From Balamuthia mandrillaris (taxonomy: Eukaryota; Discosea; Longamoebia; Balamuthiidae), in assembly GCA_031835245.1 (NCBI GenBank), contig JAVKOQ010000137.1, positions 1 through 64,000 on the forward strand: a stretch of DNA of 64,000 bases, written 5' to 3'. Made by a program: the position numbers and the translations under genes. Below the pieces are notes generated by a model. The model worked only from the letters and a program-made list of their open reading frames with translations, was not told the origin of the DNA and made no database searches. This document shows, piece after piece, positions 48,284-58,349 of this stretch (the first letter of the stretch is position 1; every line of letters starts with the position of its first letter).

Positions 48284-49576
48284 ATGCAAGGCTTACTATC
48301 GCAGATTACCTCGTTTGACCGCTCTGCTTTGGCCCCGACCACCACGGTCGTTCGGCACGCCGCTGCCATCACCGGAGAGACCACCGCTCTCGGATTTGAC
48401 GACGAAGAACAGAAAGAGCTTCGCGATACCGAAGAGGATGTGCAGAAGAAAGCGGCAATGTTAAGCGAGTGGATCATGCAAAGCCGCTGCGCTGTGGTCT
48501 ACACTGGAGCAGGCATATCCACTGCTGCTGACGTTCCTGACTACCGTGGCGGGCAGGTAGTTTGCTCCTTGCATTATATGCTTTTTCTCTTTCGTTTGAG
48601 GCTCAATAACACAAACAAAAAACATGCAGGGGATATGGACCTTGAGGGACAAAGGTTATGAGCCTCTGGTAGAAATCGACCTCGCCTCGAAACAACCAAC
48701 CATCAGTCACCGCTTGATTACACTGCTGCACCAACAAGGTGTCTTTCTTTCTTTTACTACAATTAAGTGTTTCTTCAATTGGGGTGCTCAAAAAGAACAA
48801 AACAATGATAAAAGGTTACGTAAAATATCTCATCAGCACAAACACGGACAACCTTCACCGCCGAAGCGGCTTTCCTCCAGCTGCCCTGGCAGAGCTTCAT
48901 GGCAACTGCTTCATTGAGCGGTGCGATAACTGCGGGCAAACATTTGTCAGGCTACAAAGAGTTAGCCAGGTTCGAGGAGACCATCTGACAGGATACCATT
49001 GTGACGAGAAAAGTTGTTACGGCAACCGTTTTCCGCTGAGAGACACTGTTGTTGGGTTTGGAGAGAACCTGCCAATAAGAGCTTTAGAGAATGCAGAAAG
49101 GTGGAGTGACGAGGCCGATCTGACGATCGTGTTAGGAAGTTCCATGCGGGTGCGACCTTCCTGTGAAATGCCGGCCAGATGTGTGAGAAGTGGGACAGGG
49201 AAGATGGTTATTGTGAACTTGCAAAAGACACCTTGTACGTTGCTCTCCTTCCGTCACCCAAATATCACTCTGTTCTCTCTCTCTCTCTCTCTCTCTCTCA
49301 TCTATCTCCTTCTCTTTCGTTGATTTTCCTGTCTCCTCTCTCTCCTTCTCCCTCGCTTGCACGAGCTTCCTCTTTTCAGTTGCTGTCTCTCGTTCTCTCG
49401 CTCTTGCTATTGCTCTCTATCTCTTTCCCTCAGCCGTTTGGTGTTATTGTTATAGACGAATTCTGACGCTACGAAACTTTTTAGATGATGATGAAGCCAC
49501 TCTTCGCATTGGAGCGGCCATAGATGAAGTAATGAAGCAAGTGGCAAACAACCTGAACGTTACGCCGACGAACTGA
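48284..49576 (+). CDS. SIRT6-like NAD-dependent protein deacylase (sirtuin)
   Basis: Four exons (48284-48556, 48630-48738, 48815-49234, 49485-49576) give 297 aa. NAD-binding motifs YTGAGISTAADVPDYRG and NTDNLHRRSG are intact; the catalytic His lies in AELHGN (about residue 156). A zinc module follows (CDNC and CDEKSC pairs), then VVGFGENLP, VLGSSMRVRP and NLQKTP, and the C-terminal DEATLRIGAAIDEVMKQV, all as in SIRT6/SIRT7 (class IV). GIWTLRDKG corresponds to the SIRT6 GVWT segment. These enzymes remove acetyl or longer acyl groups from chromatin proteins and act in repair and metabolism. The protein lacks SIRT6's long C-terminal extension; an upstream 60-residue N-tail is helical. Confidence 0.95.
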
Positions 49577-49881
49577 ATTGTACCTCTTTTGTGCACACGC
49601 TGTAGATAACAGAACTCCAATCCCCATTTCATTTGTTTCGTATGATGAGCGAAAACACCAACATGTATATTGACGAACAGGCAATCAATCCCAAAATGGC
49701 CAATGAAAATTCAAAAATTCAACGAATAACATTTCATAAACTTGGAATTTCAGGGTATTTTCTTCAACTCCGAAGTTTCAACCAATCATTACAGAACGAA
49801 AAAGCCAACGCGGAAAACGAAAGCAATAAAAAGATATATATATTTTTTTACGGAGAAGAAAAAAGAAAGTTAGACGGAGAA

Positions 49882-50216
49882 ATGAGCTTCATCGGCCCAA
49901 ATGTAAAGTGCGATGCCTGCGGCAAGACCGTCTACGCGATGGAGCGCATGGACGCCGACGGAAAGAGCTTTCATAAGGTTGTTTTTTTTTTTTTGTTTGT
50001 TTTGGACCTCTTCTTCTGACAAAAAACAAAAAAAAAAAGGGTTGTATGCGTTGCAAGCATTGCAACTGTGCTCTAAAGGTTCGTTTTGTTGTTTTTTTTT
50101 TCGCGTTTTCTCACTCGTTCCCTCTCTCTTTCCCGAAGCTGGGCAACTACGCTGCGTTGAACGGAAAGTACTACTGCAAGACCCATTTCAAACAGGTTCT
50201 CTCTTCCTCTCCTCTC

Positions 50217-50248
<32 letters not shown>

Positions 50249-52545
50249 GTTTCGGTTTGTCATGCATGTCATTTTAATATATTTTCTTTTCTTTTCTTTT
50301 CTTTTCTTTCTTTTCTTTTCTTTTCTTTTCTTTTCTTTTCTTTTCTTTTCTTTTCTTTTCTTTTCTTTTCTTTTCTTTTCTTTTCTTTTCTTTTTTTCTT
50401 TTTTTTCTTTTTCTTTTTCTTTTTCTTTTTCTTTTTCTTTCTTTTCGTTTTGGTTGTCCTTCTTTGCTTTCTTCTTCAAAAAACAAACAAACAAACAAAC
50501 AAACAAACAAACAAACAAACAAACAAACAAACAAACAAACAAACAAACAAACAAACAAACAAACAAACAAACAAACAAACAAACAAACAAACAAACAAAC
50601 AAACAAACAAACAAACAAACAAACAAACAAACAAACCAGCTCTTCAAAGAAAAAGGCAACTATAGTGCCGGGTTCGGCGAGGAGGACGCCAAGACGAAAT
50701 GGGCGCCCGTTGCTCGGCCCAGCAACCTGACCGGCATGAACTTTGGTAGTATCCGCAGAGAGAGCCCACCTGCAATGTCAACCTCTCCGTCTTCCACCGC
50801 TTCTTCGGGCGTCTCGAACCGTGGTGAGAAGGTAAGCCCGAGAGAGAGTGCAACAGTGAGTACCTCTCCAACTTCAACTTCACCTCCCACCGCTGCTTCA
50901 TCGGCAGCAAAAGCTCCGACATCCACCTTTCAACGAGTAAGTTGTGCTTCTATCTTTCTTCGCTTTGTCTTGATTCCTTTCTTCTTTCCCTTGTCTTGGG
51001 CATTCCATTGGGGTACTTATTCCTGCTTTCTTCTCCTTTCTCTTTTAAGGCAACACCGCAGCAAGTGGCGGTAATAAACGCTGCCAGAAAGAAAAGTGCT
51101 GCTGACAACGCTGAGAACGGAGACTTTAGAAGAGAGAGTTTGAACTTTTTAGCTGCTGCTGGAGCCCTCAAGTCTATTCGTGATCGTTGGCAGCCTGTAC
51201 GCATTACTCCTTCGTTGCTCTGTTCTCTTCTTTCTTCTGCTTGACTTATCTTTTACAAAAGGGATCTGGCCCACAAACAGCTACTGTGGGCACTCAGCGA
51301 AAGCTATCTTCGGCTCCTTCTTCCTCCGCTCCTCCTCCTTCATCAACACCTTCAACAAAACGAGGTTCGGTTAACGCTAACAAAAGAGTTTCCTCCACTT
51401 CGGCTTCATCTTCAACCGCTTCTGCAACTCAACCACCACAAACACAATCTTCTTCATCTGTAAACAAATATGTTATAGAAACAACACAGCAGCAGCAACA
51501 GCAACAAAAAGGAGAGCCAACTTTAAAGAGGGATGAAGCAAAAGAGAAAGAAGAAGCAGCACAACAACTGCTGAAAGCCAAAGAAACAGAGTTGCAAGTT
51601 ATGCAGAAATCTTTGGAAGAGCAACGCAAGGCTTTGGAAGAAGAGAAGCAGGCATTGAAAGAAGAAAGAGCAAAACTGGAACGAATGGAAGAACAGGTAA
51701 ACTCAGAGAAAACACGAGCATCAGATCTAAAAGAGTATTGCGAGCGACAACGTAATGAGCTGAAGGAAGACAGAACGCTTTTGGAGAACGAACAAGCAAA
51801 GTTGAGGAGCGAGCAACAACGAACGGAACAAGTGAACCAAAAGTTGGAGAAGGAGAAAGAAAAGTTGGAGAAGGAAAAAGCGCGGTTGGAGGAGGAAAGA
51901 AAAAAGTTTGAGGAGGAAAAAGTGAAAACTTTGGAGCGAGAAAAACTAATGCTGGAAGAGAAAGCGTTGAGCTCAGAGAAAGAAATGGAGAGAGAACGTT
52001 TGCAACTGGAGAAACGTTTGATGGAGCAAGAAACGGCGTTTACACAGCTGGAAGAGACAGTGAGAAAGATAGAAAAAGAAAAGGAAGAAGCTGAAGAAAG
52101 AGAAAAAGAAAAGGAACGAGAGAAGGAACTTTTGCAAGAGCAACTTGAGGAGAGCAAGAAGGCGGTGGAGGCATTGGATTCCAAGCTGTTGGAGGAAGAG
52201 AAGAAGGTCATCGAGTTGGAAGAGAAGTTGGCTGAAAAGGAGTTCATCATAAACGAATTGTTAGAAGAAGTGGTAGAGCTGAAGAACGAGAACGACGAGC
52301 TTCGTCAACTCAACAACAACAACAACGGAATGGAAGAACCCGAGGGCGCAGGAGAAGGAGAGGAAGTGTTGGAATTCGACGAGGTCGACTTTGGCGAGGA
52401 AGGAGAAGTCGACTTCGAGGATGAAGAAAACGAAGCAGAAGCGGAAGAATGGGACGAACAAGAACAACAACTTAAACAACTAGAAGAAGCAGGAGTAGAC
52501 GAAGAATCTGAAGCTCAAGCCCAAGTCTTGACCGCGGAGGAATGA
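49882..52545 (+). CDS. single LIM domain protein with long coiled coil
   Basis: Six exons, all in phase 0 (49882-49977, 50040-50078, 50139-50195, 50640-50936, 51050-51196, 51262-52545), give 639 aa. Residues 10-62 are one LIM domain (CDACGKTVYAMERM, HKGCMRCKHC, YYCKTHF), of the kind in LASP, EPLIN and Xin-type cytoskeletal proteins. Residues 65-260 are Ser/Thr/Pro-rich with an ordered patch NFLAAAGALKSIRDRW. Residues about 285-555 are a continuous coiled coil (EEQRKALEEEKQALKEERAKL), ending in an acidic tail. An actin- or myosin-linked cytoskeletal adaptor is inferred. Intron 3 holds consecutive TTTTC and AAAC repeats. Confidence 0.9.
50281..50637. repeat. adjacent (TTTTC)n and (AAAC)n arrays, intron 3 of LIM gene
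   Basis: About 170 bp of TTTTC/TTTTTC units, a 30-bp bridge, then about 40 perfect AAAC (CAAA) tetranucleotides (50478-50637) running into the splice acceptor. The AAAC array is purine-rich right up to CAG, so this acceptor has no polypyrimidine tract next to it. Confidence 0.95.
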
Positions 52546-53009
52546 ATGTTTGCTTCGGCGGGTGTCGAACCGGCGTCACCTTTTCCTTTTATGACTGTAT
52601 TTTACACCGTTTTTCCGCCCCCTTTCCACTTTCTCCCCGCGTATTTTCTCCCCGATTTCTCTTTTTGAATTTTTTGAATTTTGAAAATAAGCTGTTTCCT
52701 CCAATAGAATTCGAGGAAAACTCGTCGTTTTGATTTTGGATTGGACGGTGGCATCCATATAGAACAAATACGAACCTCGAACGCACGGGCTCCACGAGAA
52801 GTTTCGAGTGGATTGAACGGAACATCGGGGCACCACGTTGCTCAACCCATTTTGAAACGAGCGGCGCAGGCAGAAGGAAAAGGTTTAAATACGCATTCTT
52901 TCAGTTCGATTTGAAATCATCAACAAACAACAAACAAAACAAACAAAAAACAAATCAGCCCCTTCAACAAGCAACACTTTCACCACAACCGCAACCAAAC
53001 AACCAAACG
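52546..53009. other. promoter-side spacer and leader of the secreted repeat protein gene
   Basis: About 460 bp. GGTTTAAATACGC at about 52880 is a TATA-like box about 130 bp before the ATG; the following 100 bp is CAAAC-rich and probably the 5' leader. No other gene is seen. Confidence 0.4.
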
Positions 53010-53350
53010 ATGAAGCTTCTTCTGACCTTCGCTTTGATGGCCCTCTGCTGCACTGCTGCTTTTGCCGCTCCCAATAAACGATACGGATATGATGGAGGCG
53101 ATACTTCGAGCAGCAGTGGTGGCGACTATACCGCTCCTGACATCATCTGGAAGGAGTACGAGCATACCATTGACATGCCTGAGATCTGCTTTGATGACAT
53201 CGTCCTTGAAGACGTGACCGTCCCTGAAATCTGCCCTGGCGACCTCAAGGTTCCCGACGTCTACTTCCCTGAGATTGAGATGGGCGAGTTGGAGCTGCCA
53301 AACGTGAAGGGTCCCAAGATCTACATCCCTGGTAACTCTCTGTCTCTGGC

Positions 53351-53407
<57 letters not shown>

Positions 53408-53777
53408 CTCTCTCTTCCCGTTCGTGCTTCTCTAACTCTCTTTCTTAACAGAAATCAAGTTCCCTAAGATCCAGCTTCCTACCATCAGAATCCCTGAGAT
53501 TCAGTTGGACGAGATCGTCATTCCTTCCATCCCCGCCAGAGAGATCTGCCTCGAGGACCTCGTTCTCGAGAACGTGGACATCCCCAACATTCAGATCCCC
53601 ACTGTGACTGGCCCCGTCTTGAAGCTTCCCAAGATCCAGGTTGATGACATCAAGCTGCCTAACATCAAGATCCCCAACGTGGAGGTCCCTGACATCAAGT
53701 ACGAGTACGAGATCCCTAACATCCGCTTCCCTGAGCCTGAGTACGATGGTGGCAACACCGATGGTGGTTACTACTAA
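53010..53777 (+). CDS. secreted protein with IP-x-I pentapeptide-like repeats
   Basis: Two exons (53010-53331, 53452-53777) give 215 aa. A signal peptide (1-20, ending AFAAP) is followed by a Gly/Ser/Tyr-rich linker (YGYDGGDTSSSSGGDY) and about 150 residues of a repeated pattern of acidic residue, hydrophobic residue, Pro and Ile/Val (LPNIKIPNVEVPDIK, IPEIQLDEIVIPSI), like the AHNAK repeat in style. Four or so cysteines occur in EICxxD contexts. The C-terminus is EYDGGNTDGGYY. A fibrous or beta-solenoid extracellular or cyst-wall protein is inferred. Codon use is strongly biased (high expression). The convergent neighbour shares the YDGGN motif. Confidence 0.8.
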
Positions 53778-54007
53778 ACATCTATCTTTTTTTTTCCCTC
53801 TTTTGTTAAGCAAAAAAGAAAAATCACATATGTGTTTTTTCTTCGTTTTTTTTTGTTTGTTTTTCAAAAAAAAAATGAATAAGAATTTTGAAAAAAAAGG
53901 TTTTATTTTCTTGGAGGAAAGAAAACGAGGTTTTGTTTCTGTTGCTATATAGCAGAAGCGGTTATTGTTTTTTGAAAAAAAAGGGTAGAAAAAAAAAATA
54001 TGCAATC

Positions 54008-54412
54008 TTAGAAGATGAAAGATCGCAAAAAGGCCGCTGCGGAGTCGACCTCGCCCTCGTTGCTGTTGTAGACTACGTCACCGTCGTCTCCATCATAGTC
54101 TCCGTCGACGTTGCCTCCGTCATAGTCGCCATCCACGTTGCCGCCATCGTAGTCGCCATCGTAGTCACCGTCGTAGTCCACGTCATCGTAGATGTAGCCA
54201 TCAGCAATGTACTCGTCATCATGGAGCTTGTCGAAGAAGTCGCACTCCTCGATCTTCTTGGGGGGCTTGGGCGGGAAGGTGACGTTCTTGTCAGGCCTCT
54301 TGTAGTCAAAGAAGGAGTCGTCGTAGGACTCACGAAGAGCAGAAGCGTTCGTGGCAACGATGACCGCAAAGAGAACAGCGAGAACGGCAAACAACACGGT
54401 GGTCAGATTCAT
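54008..54412 (-). CDS. small secreted Asp/Gly/Tyr-repeat protein
   Basis: A single-exon frame of 134 aa with a signal peptide (1-25, LFAVLAVLFAVIVATNASA). The mature part is acidic: FPPKPPKKIEECDFFDKL, then tandem DYDG and DYDGGNVDG units (about 80-115), then EGEVDSAAAFLRSFIF, a hydrophobic end. Two or so cysteines. Asp-rich repeats suggest Ca2+ binding or a wall or matrix component; this is inference. A TTTAAATACC element lies about 100 bp upstream of the ATG. It converges on the preceding gene, 230 bp apart. Confidence 0.8.
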   Translation of the reverse strand: MNLTTVLFAVLAVLFAVIVATNASALRESYDDSFFDYKRPDKNVTFPPKPPKKIEECDFFDKLHDDEYIADGYIYDDVDYDGDYDGDYDGGNVDGDYDGGNVDGDYDGDDGDVVYNSNEGEVDSAAAFLRSFIF

Positions 54413-54879
54413 TTTTTTCTTCTTCTTTCGGTTGGCAAACAGCTTGGCTTGGTTGCTTAAGTTGCTTTTTGTTTTTGTTGGTTTGGTGGTGAGAATAAAG
54501 GATGGCCAAGCCAGGCAGGCTTTAAATACCTGAACAGGTCGTCCAAAAGAAGGTTGTTTCTCCCACGAAAAGTAGGGAGGAGAAAGGGCGAGCCCCTCCA
54601 AAAAAAAGAGAGATGGGTCATACCGCCCAGCAGTTCATATCGCCATATCGTGCATTGGGCTAACCCGTCTCTGATTTTTCATTGGGTTTCTTCCACCCCA
54701 CTGCAGAATTTTTCCTCTAAAAATCGGTGCGGCAGGACCTGGCACTAACCCAAATATGGGTTTTTTGGCTCTTTTGCCATTACATTGGCATTTGTTGTAG
54801 ACAAAGCCACGAAAAAAAAAACTCTAAAAAACGATAAAAAGGGGGAAAAGAAGAAAGGGAAGACACGACGCGATCGACG

Positions 54880-55493
54880 ATGGAAGAAGAACAACAACGA
54901 CAACAAAGACAAGGAGCGGGGGTGTTTGTCGCTGAGGAAGACATAAGCTATTTTGTGTTTAGCTGCCTATGGCAGGAGATTTGTAAGAACCTGACTCAAG
55001 AGCCACGAAAGCTTCCAGTTGTTGTTGCAGTAGTGGTACCTCCGCCCTTTCATGCTTTTGTTTGGGGAACAACTGAGTCCGTGCACTACAAGACGGAGGA
55101 ACAGTTTCAGGCTTCACCGTTCCCATTAAACATGAGGAGAAAAAACTTCACGGATGGCGGCTATGCAGAGCTCACGCCCGAAGTAACGGTGTCCTACGAT
55201 TTCAAGAGGCTCAGGACAAAAATCAGCCTTCGTTACCAAGTTTTCAATGCGCATGGCACACTGCAGTGGCCACATGAGTTTAATGAACAGGTATGCTTGC
55301 TTTTATTGCTCTCTTATATATCTCTGAAGGTCGGGAAAATGCTCAAGATTTCTCTCTGCCCATGACCTTTCACCTCTTTGTGTAGCACCTTGAACTTTTG
55401 CTACAACGGGAGAGGCAGCGGCAGCGGCAGCTTCAGCACAAAGCGCTTGCCTTTCAAGGAGCTGCTGTGGAAGAGAACAATCACCGGAATTGA
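54880..55493 (+). CDS. 172-aa protein of unknown function within candidate transposon
   Basis: Two exons (54880-55290, 55386-55493) joined in phase 0. An N-terminal Glu/Gln run is followed by a globular-looking region (EDISYFVFSCLWQEICKNL, LPVVVAVVVPPPFHAFVWG, TPEVTVSYDFKRLRTKISL) and a helical, Arg/Gln-rich end (LLLQRERQRQRQLQHKALAF). Exon 2 lies entirely antisense to the last exon of the opposite gene, so one of the two ends may be mis-modelled. If the surrounding element is a transposon, this is an accessory protein; if not, a host gene. No family is recognised. Confidence 0.5.
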
Positions 55494-57566
55494 TTCCCGC
55501 GAAGCCTTGTGTTGACTGCGTCATCATCCGCTTGAGATCGGCGTGCGTGGTTTCAATGCCAAAGTTGCTGAACTTTTCGACCGAGCCTTCTCGCTCCAGC
55601 CAGTAGCCAAGGTGGTCAACAAACACGTGAATGTATGTAGTAACATCCCTTCCATTCCATGCCTGAATAAAGGCTTGCAAAAACACCTTTGCCTCTTGCT
55701 TCCATTCCTCATCCGTGATGCTCAGCTTTTCCTGCATTGCTAAACAGGCTGTTCGATGGAAAGCTGCCCAAACCTGACGAACTCGTGGAAGTGTTGTTCG
55801 AATTGGTGCTCTTCTAGGCATGCCTTCCTCAAGGTCTGCTAAAATGAACGTGTGATTTTCAAGGATGATTAAATGTTCACGTCTGTTGAGCCTGCTGTCT
55901 TTAATCCTCTTCTTGAAACCAACTCCAGAAGCTGCTGGAATAAGGTAAATCCCAATTCCAGCCATTCGTTCAACAAAAAGTTGTTGTAACCTTGGTCGTT
56001 CTGCTGCGAGCTCAATTGTCTTATTGATGAGTTTGCGAACTACGCCCATTAATAGGTGAAGAAGATCTGGAATAACTTGCATTGGATTTAAAAACAACAC
56101 AGGTTCAAGCACCTTTTAGCAAACAAGACCACCAACAAAAGTCAGAAGAGCAAATAGAAACAAAAAACAACACAAACCTGTCCATGATGATCTGTCGCTT
56201 TTGATCTCCTTGTTGCCTCTTCCCAGTTGATAACTGCTTTCCAATCATTTTTGACATCCTCTAAGGTACGAAAGCGAGTTTCTTCTGCTGAGAGTTCACC
56301 TTGTGCTAACTGCCGCTTTGTGACATTGCACCAAAAACAGCGACAGGTAGAGTTGCTGCGATAGAATTGATACATGCCACTAAAAACAGCCAAGGCCTTC
56401 AAGTCAACCACAATGTATGGCCACAGGTGCACCAATTCACCAGAAGAAGAAGTAAGTACTAGCACACCCTTTTCTATCCAGTCGTTGAGCACTGCTCGTT
56501 GATCACCAAGTTCTCTGATTAATGTTTCTCCATCTTCGTTTCCTAAATACAACAGCCAAGGATGACAGTTGTGTGACGATTTGAGCGCCTTCAATGTGGA
56601 TTTCTTGCTTATGAACTCCATCGTCCCAACTTCCATTTGTAGACGAGTTTTTTTGGCTGCTGTAGATCCATCAAAGGCAAGCTTTAAAACAGGTCGATCT
56701 GCTGCTTGAAGTTTAGAAGATGAAAAGAGTTGCTGTACAAACTCTTTCGGCTGGTACATACTTCCTTTTCCACCTTTTGTTGCAACCAATTCCTTCTTGT
56801 TTAACAACTCACATTGCTTCTTTCAAACTTGATGTAGGCTTGCTTGTTTTGATAGCTTGAAAATATGAACAACCAACTCCCAACAACGATCTGGTATATG
56901 CAACACATTCTTCAACCAGACAAGGTCTGTCACACAAGGTTGATAAGTAGATGTAGAGAGGTTTGCTTGTAGCCATCCTTCAATCACTGGAGAAGAGTGA
57001 ATAATGGCAGCCACTCCTAATACTACATCAACTTGGAGTGCTCCTTCCACTGCTGCTTTTGCTACAGCTACTCGCACGTTTCCTTCAACATCCCAAGTCA
57101 CCTTCGTTTCAATCGCCTCCATGATGTCTTGCTTAGCTTCTTCTATTTCTTCTTCGCGTTGCTTCTTCACTTCTTCCTTTGCCTGCTCTTGCTTTTCCTT
57201 CTCTTTTCCCTTTTCATCCTGGCGGGTGGCTATCTCCTTACAACGGGCACAGGAATCAGGTGAGCAGGTATGTTGAACTGTTGCTTCATGCTCTCTTCTT
57301 GACTCTTCTGATTTGTAACGTTTGCCACAAACAGAGTGACGGCACTCGAACCTCAGGTCGTTTGGGTTCTTCTTTCCAAGTCGATGGTTTTCCCATCGCT
57401 TGCAGGTTGTGCAATTAGTTGCATTACACGTATGCCCTCCTCCTCCCTTGCGCCTTTCATGTCGATTGAGGGTGGAGGTATCCTGTGCAACAAACCGTTG
57501 TGGTGAACAGTAGAGGTGCTCACAAACATAAGGCGGTTGGCGTTTGACTCTTTTTGCACGTGGCAT
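55303..57566 (-). CDS. putative zinc-finger DDE/RNase-H-like transposase
   Basis: Model of three exons (57566-56871, 56819-56178, 56112-55303), 715 aa. Residues 1-95 hold paired zinc-finger patterns (CEHLYCSPQRF..HERR; CRHSVCGKRYKSEESRREHE; CSPDSCARC), a DNA-binding head, then a Glu/Lys coil. The body shows a spaced acidic series: KLAFDGSTAAKK, VVDLKALAVFSGM with CRCFWC, VIPDLLHLLMGVVRKLI and FGIETTHADLKRM, as expected for an RNase-H-fold transposase (D, D, E) of a class also found in cnidarians and protists. Between exons 1 and 2 an in-frame TGA is removed only by assuming a 51-nt intron; otherwise the gene is interrupted by a nonsense codon. Exact superfamily not assigned. Confidence 0.6.
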
Positions 57567-57671
57567 GTTTGTGTTGTTTTTTGTTTTTTGTTTTTTTTTT
57601 TTGTTTATCGCTGTAAATAAAAGTTAACTTAACCTTTATTTCTTGGAAAAATGAAGTTGGTGCCAGATCCT

Positions 57672-58026
57672 AAAAATAATGTACTAAAATTATTTCACCC
57701 AATTTTCCCTGTTTTTCACTATCAAATCGTCGACAAAAATACATTCTTGTCGACCAGGAACTGGCACTCTTGCAGTGAATATACCGTATTGCCGTTACCA
57801 TTTTTAGTGGCAGCAAGATGAAGGGAAGGGGGGGAGAGAGCAGCCAGGGAGAGATGCACGTTGACCCTCTGCCGGCTTGCACCTCGTCCGAAAAGGAGAA
57901 AGAGGAGGGGGGGGAGGGGGAGGGAGGAAGGAAAGGAAAAGAGGGGGAAAATGCATTTGGGTTTGGCATTATACTAAAAGGAAAGGAGTCATCTGGAGAC
58001 AAGAGGGAGAGAGAGGAGAGAGAGGA

Positions 58027-58058
<32 letters not shown>

Positions 58059-58349
58059 TCAGAGATAACACAAGAGAATAGAAGACGAGAAGGACAATAC
58101 TTGCGGAGAATGGCGACAAAAGTAAAACGCACATCCTTCAACTCTTCTCTCCCTTGGGTTTATACATGCAGCGCAACTTGCATTCTCTTGTTGGTTAGTG
58201 GTTTTCACAACGTGAGGAGGCAGAGAGAGAGAGAGAGAGAGACAGAGAGAGAGACAGAGAGAGACAGAGAGAGAGAGAGAGCTCTTTGGCGTTGGGTGGT
58301 TGTTTGTGTTTGTTTTTTCAATCAAAAAAAAACGTAGCAGGCCCCCCCC
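57672..58349. other. spacer with palindrome and GA tracts
   Basis: Holds GTCGACAA/TTGTCGAC, a perfect 8-bp inverted repeat at 57729-57754, and (GA)n runs at 57999-58058 and 58220-58282. The Gly/Glu-rich frame from 57818 is purine-tract translation and I do not count it as a gene. Confidence 0.5.

Larger units (their letters stand above)
54734..57671. mobile_element. candidate two-gene DNA transposon with AGGAYCTGGCACYAAC ends
   Basis: AGGACCTGGCACTAAC (54734-54749) faces the complement of AGGATCTGGCACCAAC (57656-57671), a 16-bp inverted pair with two mismatches, bracketing two convergent genes: a 172-aa protein of unknown function and a zinc-finger protein with an RNase-H/DDE-like motif series. 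A third copy of the motif (AGGAACTGGCAC) occurs in direct orientation at 57756. I could not find a clear target-site duplication, so the ends are provisional; the motif could instead be a shared promoter element. Confidence 0.4.

Noticed and set aside
50478-50637. CRISPR-like array in the AAAC repeat
   Set aside because: Units are 4 bp with no spacers; a simple tetranucleotide repeat in a eukaryotic intron.
55386-55493. Plus-strand exon as a pure antisense artefact of the transposase-like gene
   Set aside because: Not fully dismissed: canonical splice sites and a phase-0 join keep it in the plus gene model, so it is annotated with lowered confidence.
57818-58081. Plus-strand Gly/Glu/Arg-rich frame of 87 aa
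   Set aside because: Half of it is a GA dinucleotide run and the rest purine-rich; no family, no splice partner.
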